42,064 bases of DNA, from assembly GCF_902459705.1 (NCBI RefSeq), contig NZ_CABPRU010000019.1:1-42064 (forward strand). The letters run 5' to 3'. A program made the translations under genes and the position numbers. Shown here piece by piece: positions 1 to 7,464 of this stretch. Origin of the DNA: Pandoraea terrigena (GTDB lineage: Bacteria > Pseudomonadota > Gammaproteobacteria > Burkholderiales > Burkholderiaceae). The notes beneath the pieces were generated by a model that worked only from the letters and a program-made list of their open reading frames with translations, was not told the DNA's origin and did not search any database. Numbering within the stretch: the stretch's first letter is position 1; each line of letters starts with the position of its first letter.

Positions 1-59
1 CATTCGCCGCGTGCGCATGGCGCTCAAGGCATCGGCTCGCGTTGAGTGATCTCCTGATT

Positions 60-1667
60 ATGAAAACCGCTACATACGACTACATTGTTATCGGCGCCGG
101 CTCGGCAGGGTGTGTTCTCGCTTCTCGGCTGAGTGAAGATCCCAGCGTCAAGGTACTGCTGATAGAGGCGGGCGCTCCCGCGTCATCCATCTTTGTTCAG
201 ATGCCGGCAGGGATCCGGGTTCTCTATAAGAGCCAAAAATTCAACTGGCGCTATTGGACGGAGCCCCAGACACAACTGGACAATCGGAATATTTATATAC
301 CCCGGGGCAAGGTGGTGGGCGGTTCATCCTCGATCAATTCCATGATTGCTATCCGGGGGAACCGATCCGATTACGACAACTGGGCATCTCAGGGCCTGTC
401 GGGCTGGGACTATGAATCCCTTCGTCCGTACTTTCGAAAGATTGAGGATGCATCACTGGTAACGAAGGCGAGGAATGACGATCGCGGGTACGCGGGTCCG
501 ATTCGCCTGTCATACGGCACGCAGCAAAACGCCATATCGACTGCGTTCATAGAGAGCGCAGTATCGGCCGGTATGCCGGAGAACAACGGATTCAATGGGG
601 CGTCGCAGGTAGGCGCAGGATTCTACGAGCTTACGATTGCCGAGGGAAAGCGATCCGGTGCTTATCGTTACCTGGATCGAGCAGGTAACCGATCCAATCT
701 GACATTGATGGCGAACTGTAAAGTCCGCAGGATTCTCCTTGCCGGAAAGCGAGCGCAAGGCGTAGTGATTGAGGATGGATGGGAGGAGGTGGAGCTTCGC
801 GCGGACCGCGAAGTGATTCTGACAGCAGGGGCCATTGCCTCACCGCAACTCCTGATGCTTTCGGGGATCGGACCGGCCAAACATCTGCAGTCGATTGGTA
901 TCGCTCCCGTGGTCGATCTGCAAGGCGTCGGTGAGAACCTTCAGGACCATCTTGATTGCGCGATTCGCTTAGAAGCGTCGCAGCCCAATACGCTCACGCC
1001 CTATATCGGCCTGGTAAGAGGCGGAATGGCAGGAGCTCGCTATCTTCTTTCAGGAGGCGGGCCGGCTTCCTCTCAAGGCGTTGAGGCAGGAGCATTTTAC
1101 AACTCCGACAGAAATCCGGATCTGCCTGAGTGGCAGGCCCATCTGATCATTGCGCTGCGCAATCCACCGCCTAACGAAAAAGTTCCCCACGGATTTGCAG
1201 TCCGCGTATGCCAGCTGCGTCCAAAAAGTAGAGGCGTGCTGCGACTGCGTTCTTCAGATCCGTCCGATTCTCCCCGAATCGACCCTCGCTTCCTCTCAGA
1301 CGAGTCTGACCTGGAGAGTTTGGTGCGCGGCGTGGAACGCACGTGCGAGATTGTCGACCAGCCGGCGCTCCGGAAGTACATCAAACGAAGGCTCGACATC
1401 GATGCTTTCTCCACCGGTGCAGCCCGTAAGGCATGGATACGCTCGCATGCGGAAACCATCTATCACCCGGTTGGCACGTGTCGCATGGGAGTCGACGACA
1501 ACGCTGTTGTTGACGAGGAGTTGAAAGTGCGCGGGGTTGAGAACTTGAGAGTAATTGATGGATCTGTGATGCCAACGATCATCAGTGGGAACACGAACCT
1601 TCCCATTATGGCCATGGCAGAGAAGGCCGCAGACTTGATACGAAATTCACGCACATCCGCTCGTTGA
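60..1667 (+). CDS. GMC-family FAD-dependent oxidoreductase (choline/alcohol dehydrogenase type)
   Basis: Probable FAD-dependent alcohol oxidoreductase. An N-terminal Rossmann FAD motif (VIGAGSAG) is followed by GMC signature 1 around GKVVGGSSSIN with IAIRGN, signature 2 around TAGAIASPQLLMLSGIGP, and a C-terminal HPVGTCRMG block and SGNTN block that supply the active-site His and Asn in this family. The length (535 aa from ATG 60) is normal for BetA/AlkJ-like enzymes. An in-frame TTG at 42 would add six residues, but residues just after ATG 60 run straight into the FAD fold, so I prefer 60. No clear ribosome site is visible. The substrate cannot be read from sequence. The adjacent SDR remnant and small barrel protein suggest a catabolic cluster for an alcohol-bearing compound (inference). 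Confidence 0.9.
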   Translation: MKTATYDYIVIGAGSAGCVLASRLSEDPSVKVLLIEAGAPASSIFVQMPAGIRVLYKSQKFNWRYWTEPQTQLDNRNIYIPRGKVVGGSSSINSMIAIRGNRSDYDNWASQGLSGWDYESLRPYFRKIEDASLVTKARNDDRGYAGPIRLSYGTQQNAISTAFIESAVSAGMPENNGFNGASQVGAGFYELTIAEGKRSGAYRYLDRAGNRSNLTLMANCKVRRILLAGKRAQGVVIEDGWEEVELRADREVILTAGAIASPQLLMLSGIGPAKHLQSIGIAPVVDLQGVGENLQDHLDCAIRLEASQPNTLTPYIGLVRGGMAGARYLLSGGGPASSQGVEAGAFYNSDRNPDLPEWQAHLIIALRNPPPNEKVPHGFAVRVCQLRPKSRGVLRLRSSDPSDSPRIDPRFLSDESDLESLVRGVERTCEIVDQPALRKYIKRRLDIDAFSTGAARKAWIRSHAETIYHPVGTCRMGVDDNAVVDEELKVRGVENLRVIDGSVMPTIISGNTNLPIMAMAEKAADLIRNSRTSAR

Positions 1668-1891
1668 AGTTTTCGGAGAACTCTGTTCACTGGCGTTTCG
1701 AGCTTGCTCCGTCGCCTTCTTCCCGGTTGTCCCCTTACACGGGGACGAAAGGTTGCAGCATAGATTTCCCAGCATCGAATGGGAACGTCTACGGGCTTGC
1801 GTCGTTTGATGGAAGCGTTGGGCCACACCCTTTCTCTCAAGCGCCGAAACCGCCGGAATGCCAAAGCGCGGGTTCCAGCAAAGAGGACCAC

Positions 1892-1978
1892 GTGAACAAG
1901 GGACTCGCCAGTCAACACATACCCATCACGGGCGCGTCACAGGGCATCGGCCGCTGGACATTCCCTGTACTTCAATAA
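1892..1978 (+). pseudogene. Short-chain dehydrogenase/reductase remnant (N-terminal cofactor loop only)
   Basis: A GTG-initiated 28-codon frame contains ITGASQGIGR, the TGxxxGIG cofactor-binding motif of classical short-chain dehydrogenases near its usual N-terminal position. The frame then runs into unrelated sequence and stops. The remaining roughly 220 residues are absent, so this looks like an SDR gene reduced by an internal deletion. The rest of the 1668-1994 gap shows no gene. Such an enzyme would fit beside the GMC oxidoreductase in an alcohol-oxidation cluster. Confidence 0.6.
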
Positions 1979-1994
1979 CCTTAAGGAGATAAGA

Positions 1995-2333
1995 ATGGTC
2001 AAGTTCACCTATCTGGTACTCACGAACGCGGTTCCGGGGCGTGAAGAAGAGTTCAATCGCTGGTATACCGAGCAGCACCTTCCAGACGTGTTGCGCGTAC
2101 CGGGCGTGGTGAGCGCACAGCGCTTCAGTCGCACGGAGCAGCAGCGAAAAGCGGGGCCTCATCCGTGGCAGTACCTGGCACTCTATAACTGCGAGGCCGC
2201 TGACCCGCAGGTCGTCACAGATGGGATCCAGGCTCGCGTCAACACAGCGGAGATGCAAATGAGTGACACGGTGGGCGATGTCAAATATGGTTGCTATTTC
2301 GAGCCAATCACCGAGGTGATTCGCAGTAAGTAG
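1995..2333 (+). CDS. Small DUF4286/EthD-like dimeric alpha/beta-barrel protein
   Basis: A 112-aa protein with an excellent Shine-Dalgarno sequence (TAAGGAGA about 6 bp before ATG). The N-terminus has a beta strand, then an acidic and aromatic helix (EEFNRWYTEQHLPDVLRVPGV), then another strand. This resembles the ferredoxin-like dimeric barrel of the DUF4286/EthD/Dabb group, where WY..HLPD.L..PG is typical. Such proteins often sit in catabolic operons as accessory or cofactor-free enzymes. No specific reaction can be assigned. It follows the dehydrogenase remnant, suggesting the same former transcription unit. Confidence 0.7.
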   Translation: MVKFTYLVLTNAVPGREEEFNRWYTEQHLPDVLRVPGVVSAQRFSRTEQQRKAGPHPWQYLALYNCEAADPQVVTDGIQARVNTAEMQMSDTVGDVKYGCYFEPITEVIRSK

Positions 2334-2563
2334 ACGGCATGGAAGTACCTGCTTTCCCGTCGTCTCAAAGATGAGTCGGGTAGAAGCTCAACAGCTTCTC
2401 CGCCACGTGAGGCGACGGGCCAGGGCGGGTCGCTTACTCCGCCGTAGCGGCGATGGAAGGCCATGCAACCCGGTGCGAGAGCTTGGGACTTGGGCCGAGG
2501 AGGCCAGCCTAAAACCTTCAGCGCTGCAATCACATGGGCGACTGCGCTGTTGCCCGTAGCGGA

Positions 2564-3562
2564 TCACGCATCCATTTCGCGGCGCCAGGCTTGCGGGCTC
2601 TGCGATGTCCATCTCCGGAATGCGCGAGTAAATGCACTGTGCTCCGAGTACCCAAGTATCCAGGCCACCTCAGCGAGCGAAAGCCGTGGATCTTTTAGGT
2701 AATTCTCTGCAATCCGGCGTCTCGTGTCGTCACGTAGCTCGCGAAATTTCAGACCCAGTTTGTCGAGTCGCCGCTGCAACGTGCGGGGGGTCATGTGCAT
2801 GGAGGAAGCCACTGTTTCAAGGCTCACTTCGCCTTGACGCGCGAGCCCGGCTACCGCTTGCCTGATGGCATGTTCCATGTCATCCATCTTCGGCATGGCA
2901 CCCAGCAGAGCCTGTACCTGAAGCTCCATGATTCGCAGTAGCGCTTCATCAGGTTGACGCAGAGGCGCCTGCAAAAGGTCGACGGGGAAGCGCAGACTCG
3001 TCTCCGGTTGGTCGAACTTCACCGGGCAGCCGAAGTATGCAAGATAAGGGGTGGTGTCTTGAGGTGTTGCGTTAACAAAGCACACCTCCTCCAGCCTCAC
3101 ATCACCATCTGTCATGGCTCGCGTGAAACGGGTCATCGCAGCCAAGGCCGTTTCGTCAACGAGCGGCCCCGTTGGTTCCGTCGAACGGGGCCACGTCATC
3201 ACGACGGACTTACCTTCGGTTCTTAGCTCCGCCGGCGTAACGTTTGCAACCACACGGTCGTACTGTTGCCAGCGTTGCAAGACAGCCCCGACGTCAGGGC
3301 AAGCCCCAAGTGCGTATCCAAGCACGCCGAGATGCGCAGGCGCAATGCGCTGGCCAACGTGCAATCCGAGGAGCGGATCATTGCAAACCTCGGCGGCACG
3401 CTCAAGCAAACGCCGCCAGTGATCGAGCGCGTAGAGTCGCACTTCCTGGCAATTAGGGCTGGATTCCCCCAGCACATGCACGGCATCCAGCCCTTGGTCC
3501 TGCAAGTAGTCGAAAAGCAGGTTCACGTAGGTGCTGGCGTAGTAAGCGGTGGGCGCGGACAT
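2564..3562 (-). CDS. AraC-family transcriptional regulator
   Basis: The C-terminal ~100 residues form a double helix-turn-helix of AraC/XylS type: SLETVASSMHMTPRTLQRRL is the first helix pair and SLAEVAWILGYSEHSAFTRA the second, followed by the characteristic WTSQSPQAWR end. The N-terminal ~200 residues resemble the arabinose-binding-like domain of the OruR/MmsR-type subgroup. I chose the start MSAPTAYY at 3562 (332 aa); an upstream start at 3616 would overlap the divergent leader. It is divergent from the sterol-desaturase-like gene about 110 bp away and probably controls it (inference). Confidence 0.88.
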   Translation of the reverse strand: MSAPTAYYASTYVNLLFDYLQDQGLDAVHVLGESSPNCQEVRLYALDHWRRLLERAAEVCNDPLLGLHVGQRIAPAHLGVLGYALGACPDVGAVLQRWQQYDRVVANVTPAELRTEGKSVVMTWPRSTEPTGPLVDETALAAMTRFTRAMTDGDVRLEEVCFVNATPQDTTPYLAYFGCPVKFDQPETSLRFPVDLLQAPLRQPDEALLRIMELQVQALLGAMPKMDDMEHAIRQAVAGLARQGEVSLETVASSMHMTPRTLQRRLDKLGLKFRELRDDTRRRIAENYLKDPRLSLAEVAWILGYSEHSAFTRAFRRWTSQSPQAWRREMDA

Positions 3563-3674
3563 GGGATGACAATGAACAATGTCGCGAAGTGTCAAGAAAG
3601 TGTCGAGGACTGTCAATGCGGAGGGTCACCAGTTTGATCAAACTGTCGGCAAGCCAAGCGAACAGGAGTCTAAA

Positions 3675-4643
3675 TTGCCGTCCGATATGATGAACTGGCT
3701 GCATTCCATATTTGGGAAGTCCGTGGATTGGAAGCAGGCGTTCATGCTCAGCATGGTTCCTCTCTTCATCATTGCATTCAGTCTCGAGACCCTGATCAAT
3801 CGAAGGCGTAGAGCCGAATCGACACTGAACTGGAAAGAGGTGTGGGCGAACATCGCATTGGGCACCACTTACCAGATCATGGAGCCCCTGGGAGTGGCTC
3901 TTGTGACAGGATCCATCTATGCGTGGGTATATTCAAAACGTTTGTTTGATATCCCGGTGGACGGTTGGACCATTCTCCCAATCATTCTGTCGGTCGAGTT
4001 CTGCTACTACTGGTTTCATCGCGCCAGCCATCGAATCCGCTGGTTTTGGGCGGCGCACGTCGTTCATCATACCGGCGAGAACATGAACTTCACTACGGCG
4101 GCACGACAATCGATGCTCAATGTGGTCGCTGGGAGTTTCATCTTTTTCCTTCCTCCCGTGCTCCTCGGTGTGCCGCCGGCCGCAGTCGCACTCATCCTGG
4201 CCGTGAATCTGTCCTATCAGTATTTCATTCATACCGAACTGATCCGCCGCCTTCCTGGCTGGATTGAGTACATCTTCAATACACCGTCCCATCACCGTGC
4301 CCATCATGGCCGAAACGACCAATATATCGACAAGAACTACGGTGGCATGTTGATCATTTTCGATCGCATGTTTGGCACTTTCGAAGAAGAACGGGAGACG
4401 GTGCAATACGGCATCACCCAACAGATTAAGTCCTACAATATCCTGGTGCTGAATCTCCACGAGTTTGTCGACATGTGGCGTGACGTGATGTCACCGGGGC
4501 CCGTGTGGCAGCGACTGCAACACCTGTGGCGGCCGCCGGAATGGGTGCGCCGTGGTCATGAACCCATCCACACATGGACGGTGGACAGGAACGAGCCGAC
4601 CGGCAGTGAGTCGACACCCACTCCGTCAACGTCCGCTACCTGA
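3675..4643 (+). CDS. Sterol desaturase / fatty-acid hydroxylase superfamily membrane protein
   Basis: Several hydrophobic segments surround the histidine boxes of this di-iron membrane family: WFHRASHRIRWFW, HVVHHTGENMNFTTA and HHRAHHGRN. These would bind two irons for O2-dependent hydroxylation or desaturation of a lipid or sterol-like substrate in the inner membrane. I chose TTG 3675 because AGGAG at 3664-3668 lies 6 bp upstream; ATG 3687 is the alternative. A longer frame from 3579 would overlap the divergent regulator's leader. It is followed 10 bp later by the DUF4345-like gene, so the two are likely co-transcribed. The substrate is unknown. Confidence 0.85.
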   Translation: MPSDMMNWLHSIFGKSVDWKQAFMLSMVPLFIIAFSLETLINRRRRAESTLNWKEVWANIALGTTYQIMEPLGVALVTGSIYAWVYSKRLFDIPVDGWTILPIILSVEFCYYWFHRASHRIRWFWAAHVVHHTGENMNFTTAARQSMLNVVAGSFIFFLPPVLLGVPPAAVALILAVNLSYQYFIHTELIRRLPGWIEYIFNTPSHHRAHHGRNDQYIDKNYGGMLIIFDRMFGTFEEERETVQYGITQQIKSYNILVLNLHEFVDMWRDVMSPGPVWQRLQHLWRPPEWVRRGHEPIHTWTVDRNEPTGSESTPTPSTSAT

Positions 4644-4653
4644 GAGCCAACTC

Positions 4654-5061
4654 ATGCATCGCCTCTCTCAAATATACCTGGCCGTTTCGGCACTGGCTTT
4701 CCTGCTAATTGGCTTGCATACGTTTCACGACCCCGCTACGGCAATGGCGGGCCTCGATATGCAACCCCATTCGGTGAATGCCTTCAATGAGATCCGTGCC
4801 AACTACGGTGGCATGCATCTCGGTATCAGTCTGTTGCTGGCCCTGGGTCTACTCTCGAAGGCGTGGCGAAAGCCCTCGATGTGGATCAACGTCGTGTTCA
4901 CCAGCGGCCTGGTGCTCGGGCGGCTGGTCAGCATTTCCGCTGACGGGTGGCCAAATGATCTCGTTCGAATGTTGCTTGGAATCGAAGCAGCAGCGGCATT
5001 CACCGGCCTAGCGCTGTTGTGCTTCCTCAACAAACATGATGCGCGCTCTTCCATGAGATGA
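4654..5061 (+). CDS. DUF4345-like small membrane protein
   Basis: 135 aa with about four hydrophobic segments: an N-terminal LAVSALAFLLIGL, then HLGISLLLALGLL, WINVVFTSGLVLGRLVS and a C-terminal AAAAFTGLALLCF. Between the first two lies the N-EIRANYGGMHLG block that is characteristic of DUF4345 proteins. The function of that family is not established. The ATG at 4654 lies 10 bp after the stop of the desaturase-like gene, suggesting an operon and possibly a role with that membrane enzyme (inference). Confidence 0.72.
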   Translation: MHRLSQIYLAVSALAFLLIGLHTFHDPATAMAGLDMQPHSVNAFNEIRANYGGMHLGISLLLALGLLSKAWRKPSMWINVVFTSGLVLGRLVSISADGWPNDLVRMLLGIEAAAAFTGLALLCFLNKHDARSSMR

Positions 5062-5522
5062 GCGCTCACTTTGAGCGCCCGCGACGCGTGGACATGAGGT
5101 CATCGTTCACCCAGTCCTATCAAGTTAAACTCGCACCGATCAACCTCCACCTGTCCTGATACCGGTCTTGCGGACAACGCGCGAGATATCCGCGTTGACG
5201 GGCTTCACCGCTTTCTAAGCATCCTTTCATCGCGACGGGTCCGACGCAGCGAAGAGAACGCTAGCTCTCCCGAGAGCAGTCAAGGTGTTGGGGCCTGGCC
5301 CCAGTAGAGACTACGGAGGTTGCGTCCAGGACCGTAGTGTTCGGTCTCTTCTGGGGTCTTTCGATGCCGTGTCTGCAATTGCCACCCTCTGCGAAGTGCT
5401 TATTAGCAGGCGCAGATCTTTGCCGGCATCCGGCCGCCATTGTGAGAGTATAATTTCACGATAGTGAAACAACACAGAAAACCGCTCTCCACGCTGGTGT
5501 TCCTTTTGCAAGAACGACCTCC
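5062..5522. other. 461-bp intergenic region with two small inverted repeats and a promoter
   Basis: No convincing gene is seen. GGGGCCTGGCCCC near 5290-5302 and ACTACGG/CCGTAGT at 5311-5317 and 5332-5338 are small inverted repeats of uncertain role, possibly a weak terminator for the upstream operon. The promoter and operator of the downstream HipB-like gene are described separately. Confidence 0.4.
5449..5469 (+). promoter_or_regulatory. -10 box overlapped by a perfect palindromic operator for the HipB-like repressor
   Basis: TATAAT at 5449-5454 is a consensus -10. It overlaps TTTCAC-GATA-GTGAAA at 5454-5469, a perfect 6+6 inverted repeat. Xre/HipB-type antitoxins commonly autorepress through such palindromes next to their promoter. 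The site lies 53 bp before the repressor ATG at 5523. Confidence 0.62.
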
Positions 5523-5858
5523 ATGCCACGACCACTACCTGATCCGAAGCCACCGTCGCGTGCGACGATTCGCACCATTCACCAACTGGGCGACCGCATT
5601 CGAGCAACGCGGGCAGGGAAAAGGATGCCCATTGACCAGGCGGCAAGACATTGCGGGGTCTCGGTCGGCATGCTGTCCAAGCTCGAGAACGGCAAGGGCG
5701 TCAATCTCGAGCACGCCCTGCGTGCGTTGGACGGACTGGGTTTGGCGATGCTGGTCGTTCCCAGGGCGCATGCGCCTTGGCTTGAACAGGCAGCGGCCCA
5801 TACGGCCAAGATCGGCGAGGACGCGGCCAGGCGACAGCACGCCTGGCTGGAAGAGTAG
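5523..5858 (+). CDS. HipB-like Xre-family transcriptional repressor (solitary antitoxin?)
   Basis: 111 aa. A lambda-repressor-like HTH spans roughly residues 20-75, with IRATRAGKRMPIDQAARHCGVS followed by GMLSKLENGKG and LEHALRALDGLGL. This is the typical pattern of HipB-like antitoxins paired with HipA kinases. No hipA follows; the next sequence is a stop-rich 90 bp and then a convergent recombinase remnant. The toxin gene may have been lost when the region was rearranged, or this may be an orphan regulator. A palindromic operator overlaps its promoter, suggesting autorepression. Confidence 0.75.
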   Translation: MPRPLPDPKPPSRATIRTIHQLGDRIRATRAGKRMPIDQAARHCGVSVGMLSKLENGKGVNLEHALRALDGLGLAMLVVPRAHAPWLEQAAAHTAKIGEDAARRQHAWLEE

Positions 5859-5946
5859 TAGAGGCCTGCGATCAGGCTGGGCATCAATCTCTGATGCGAT
5901 CCCAGATCGGTGCGGAAATGCACTTCGCTTGGTGTGCTGACGCGCC

Positions 5947-6464
5947 TTATGCTTTCCTGATCCATCCGATGCGGTGCCGCTCCTGCGTGGCCTCGTGCCG
6001 CGCATCCTCTTCGCTGTGCAGATAGCCGCTCGTCGTCGACAGCGAGCTGTGCCCAAAGTTGTCGCGCACATAACGCAGGTCGACCTGCTGGTCGGTCATA
6101 TGCGAGCCGGCGGTGTGGCGCAGCCAGTGGGCCGAGGCGCTGGCCAGCACCGCGGCCTGCGCCCCCCACTCGGGCCCGCGCGCCCGCAGGCGCTCCGCGG
6201 CCATGCCAAACACCTCTTTCAGGATCAGGTGCAGCGCGCCGCGTGACAGGGGTTTCTCGCCACCCTCTCTGCCAATCACCGGCAGCACCAGTGGCCGCGT
6301 CTCCCCGAACTGCGGGGTAGGCGGCAGGTCGTGGGCGCGACGGTAGCGCGCGAGTTCGGCAATCAGTTCGTCGGTCGCCGGCACCAGCCGGGTCTTGTTG
6401 CCTTTGCCGGTCACCTCGAGCCACCAGCGCTCGATGCCCTGGCCATCGCGCCGGCAGAAGAAGA
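5947..6464 (-). pseudogene. Tyrosine recombinase (site-specific integrase) C-terminal remnant
   Basis: The C-terminal catalytic part of a phage-integrase-type recombinase. It shows VTGKGNKTRLVP (the beta-hairpin with the catalytic Lys), SAHWLRHTAGSH (HxLRH), then VRDNFGHSSLSTTSGYLH with the GHxxxxTxxYLH block holding the Tyr nucleophile. Upstream the frame continues as LFFCRRDGQG and then meets the transposon inverted repeat at 6463. The N-terminal domain and the first catalytic Arg are missing and do not occur on the far side of the transposon. It is inactive, cut by transposon insertion plus later deletion. Confidence 0.85.
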
Positions 6465-6628
6465 GGGTCGGCAGGGATTCATGTAAAAAACCGCAGAAAC
6501 AGGCTTAAGTCCCTGTCACAGTTGGGTTTTTATCATTCCTCTGTGTCATTTTTTCTGCCCCTTCAACAGGGTCTTTCGCGGACGCATCAGGACTGGGCAC
6601 CGTAGCGCTGAAACGCTCCAGCATGCTG
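6463..6628. repeat. Extra copy of the Tn3-family transposon left end (38-bp IR plus 128 bp), identical to 11070-11235
   Basis: 166 bp are identical, in the same orientation, to the start of the large transposon at 11070. The first 38 bp (6463-6500) are the terminal inverted repeat beginning GAGGGTCGGCAGGG. The identity stops abruptly after GCATGCTG: here methyltransferase sequence follows, at 11235 the KfrA-like gene. No 5-bp target duplication pairs this end with 28795. It appears to be a second, older or recombined end of the same transposon family. Confidence 0.9.
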
Positions 6629-7245
6629 CCGGTGGTGCGCAGTTCCAGCAGCAAGGTGTACCAGCTGGTGCCAGCCCGGGCCAGGGCGTCGTCGGAATCC
6701 CAGCGGCCGATGCACTGAAATCCCAAGCGCTCGAACAGCAGCTGGATCTCTTCGGCGGTGTAGCCCTGGAACAGCCGACCACTGGTATCGCGCTGCTCCA
6801 CCAGGTTGTCTCCACGGGTCAGTGGCAGGGACAGCAGCAGGCGGCCGTGCGGGTTGAGCAGCGCACGGATGGCCAGCGCAGCATCGAACAGTTGGTGGTC
6901 TGGAACGTGCATCAGGACTGCGCTGCAGAGGATCCCATCGAACTTGCCATCAAAGGGCATGCCCAGCTCGGGCAGCGCTGCGCTAGCAAGCCGGTTTTCA
7001 AGCTCGGGGTGGGCGACCTTGGCCGCCGCGCGCAGACCGTCCGTGGGCTCCACGCCGTAGGCTTCGTAGCCGCTCTTGAGGAGGTGCGCCAAGTCACGAC
7101 CAGATCCTGCCCCGATATCAAGCAACCGGGCCCCTGGCACAAATGCCAGCGGGAAGTACTTGGCCACAGGGCTGCCCACCGATTCGTACCGGGTGGCTAT
7201 GTCCTGGGCGTTGTCTTCGTAGAAGCGAGCCGTCGATGCGTCCAT
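6505..7245 (-). CDS. Class I SAM-dependent methyltransferase with transposon-derived C-terminal tail
   Basis: 246 aa. The N-terminal 200 residues form a SAM-methyltransferase Rossmann fold: motif I is LLDIGAGSGRDL, followed by the acidic YGVEPT loop and motif IV-like FDGILCSAVLMHV. The last 39 residues (from MLERFSATVPS) are identical to the tail of the KfrA-like protein at 11112, because the gene runs into the duplicated transposon end. The native C-terminus is therefore lost and activity is uncertain. The substrate is unknown. A promoter with an internal palindrome lies upstream. It may be a transposon cargo gene or a gene caught at the transposon end. Confidence 0.8.
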   Translation of the reverse strand: MDASTARFYEDNAQDIATRYESVGSPVAKYFPLAFVPGARLLDIGAGSGRDLAHLLKSGYEAYGVEPTDGLRAAAKVAHPELENRLASAALPELGMPFDGKFDGILCSAVLMHVPDHQLFDAALAIRALLNPHGRLLLSLPLTRGDNLVEQRDTSGRLFQGYTAEEIQLLFERLGFQCIGRWDSDDALARAGTSWYTLLLELRTTGSMLERFSATVPSPDASAKDPVEGAEKMTQRNDKNPTVTGT

Positions 7246-7268
7246 GGAGCGGTCACTCAGAAGGGTTA

Positions 7269-7390
7269 TGTATACCTAAGTTTGTAAACTTCTAAATTTC
7301 CCCAGCAACAATGGGGCTTTTCTCAATAGGGAGAGCACTGAGAAAAAGTTTATGTAAACAAATGCCGACCGACCAACGAGGTTGTTTACA
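7269..7390 (-). promoter_or_regulatory. Methyltransferase promoter with three GTTTAC/GTAAAC operator-like sites
   Basis: On the minus strand a -35-like TTTAGA (7291-7296) and -10-like TATACA (7269-7274) are 16 bp apart. Between them lies the perfect palindrome AAGTTT-GT-AAACTT (7278-7291). Related half-site pairs occur further upstream: GTTTATGTAAAC (7348-7359) and TGTTTACA (7383-7390). Three similar sites in about 110 bp suggest cooperative binding of a repressor. The regulator is not identifiable here. Confidence 0.5.
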
Positions 7391-7464
7391 GTCCTCCACG
7401 AACCCGTGAAGCGTATAGGCTTGAATGGACAGGCAGGAACTATACAACTGGCAGATCAAGCTTG

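Noticed and set aside
5290-5302. Strong rho-independent terminator
   Set aside because: GGGGCC/GGCCCC hairpin is short and is not followed by a T run.
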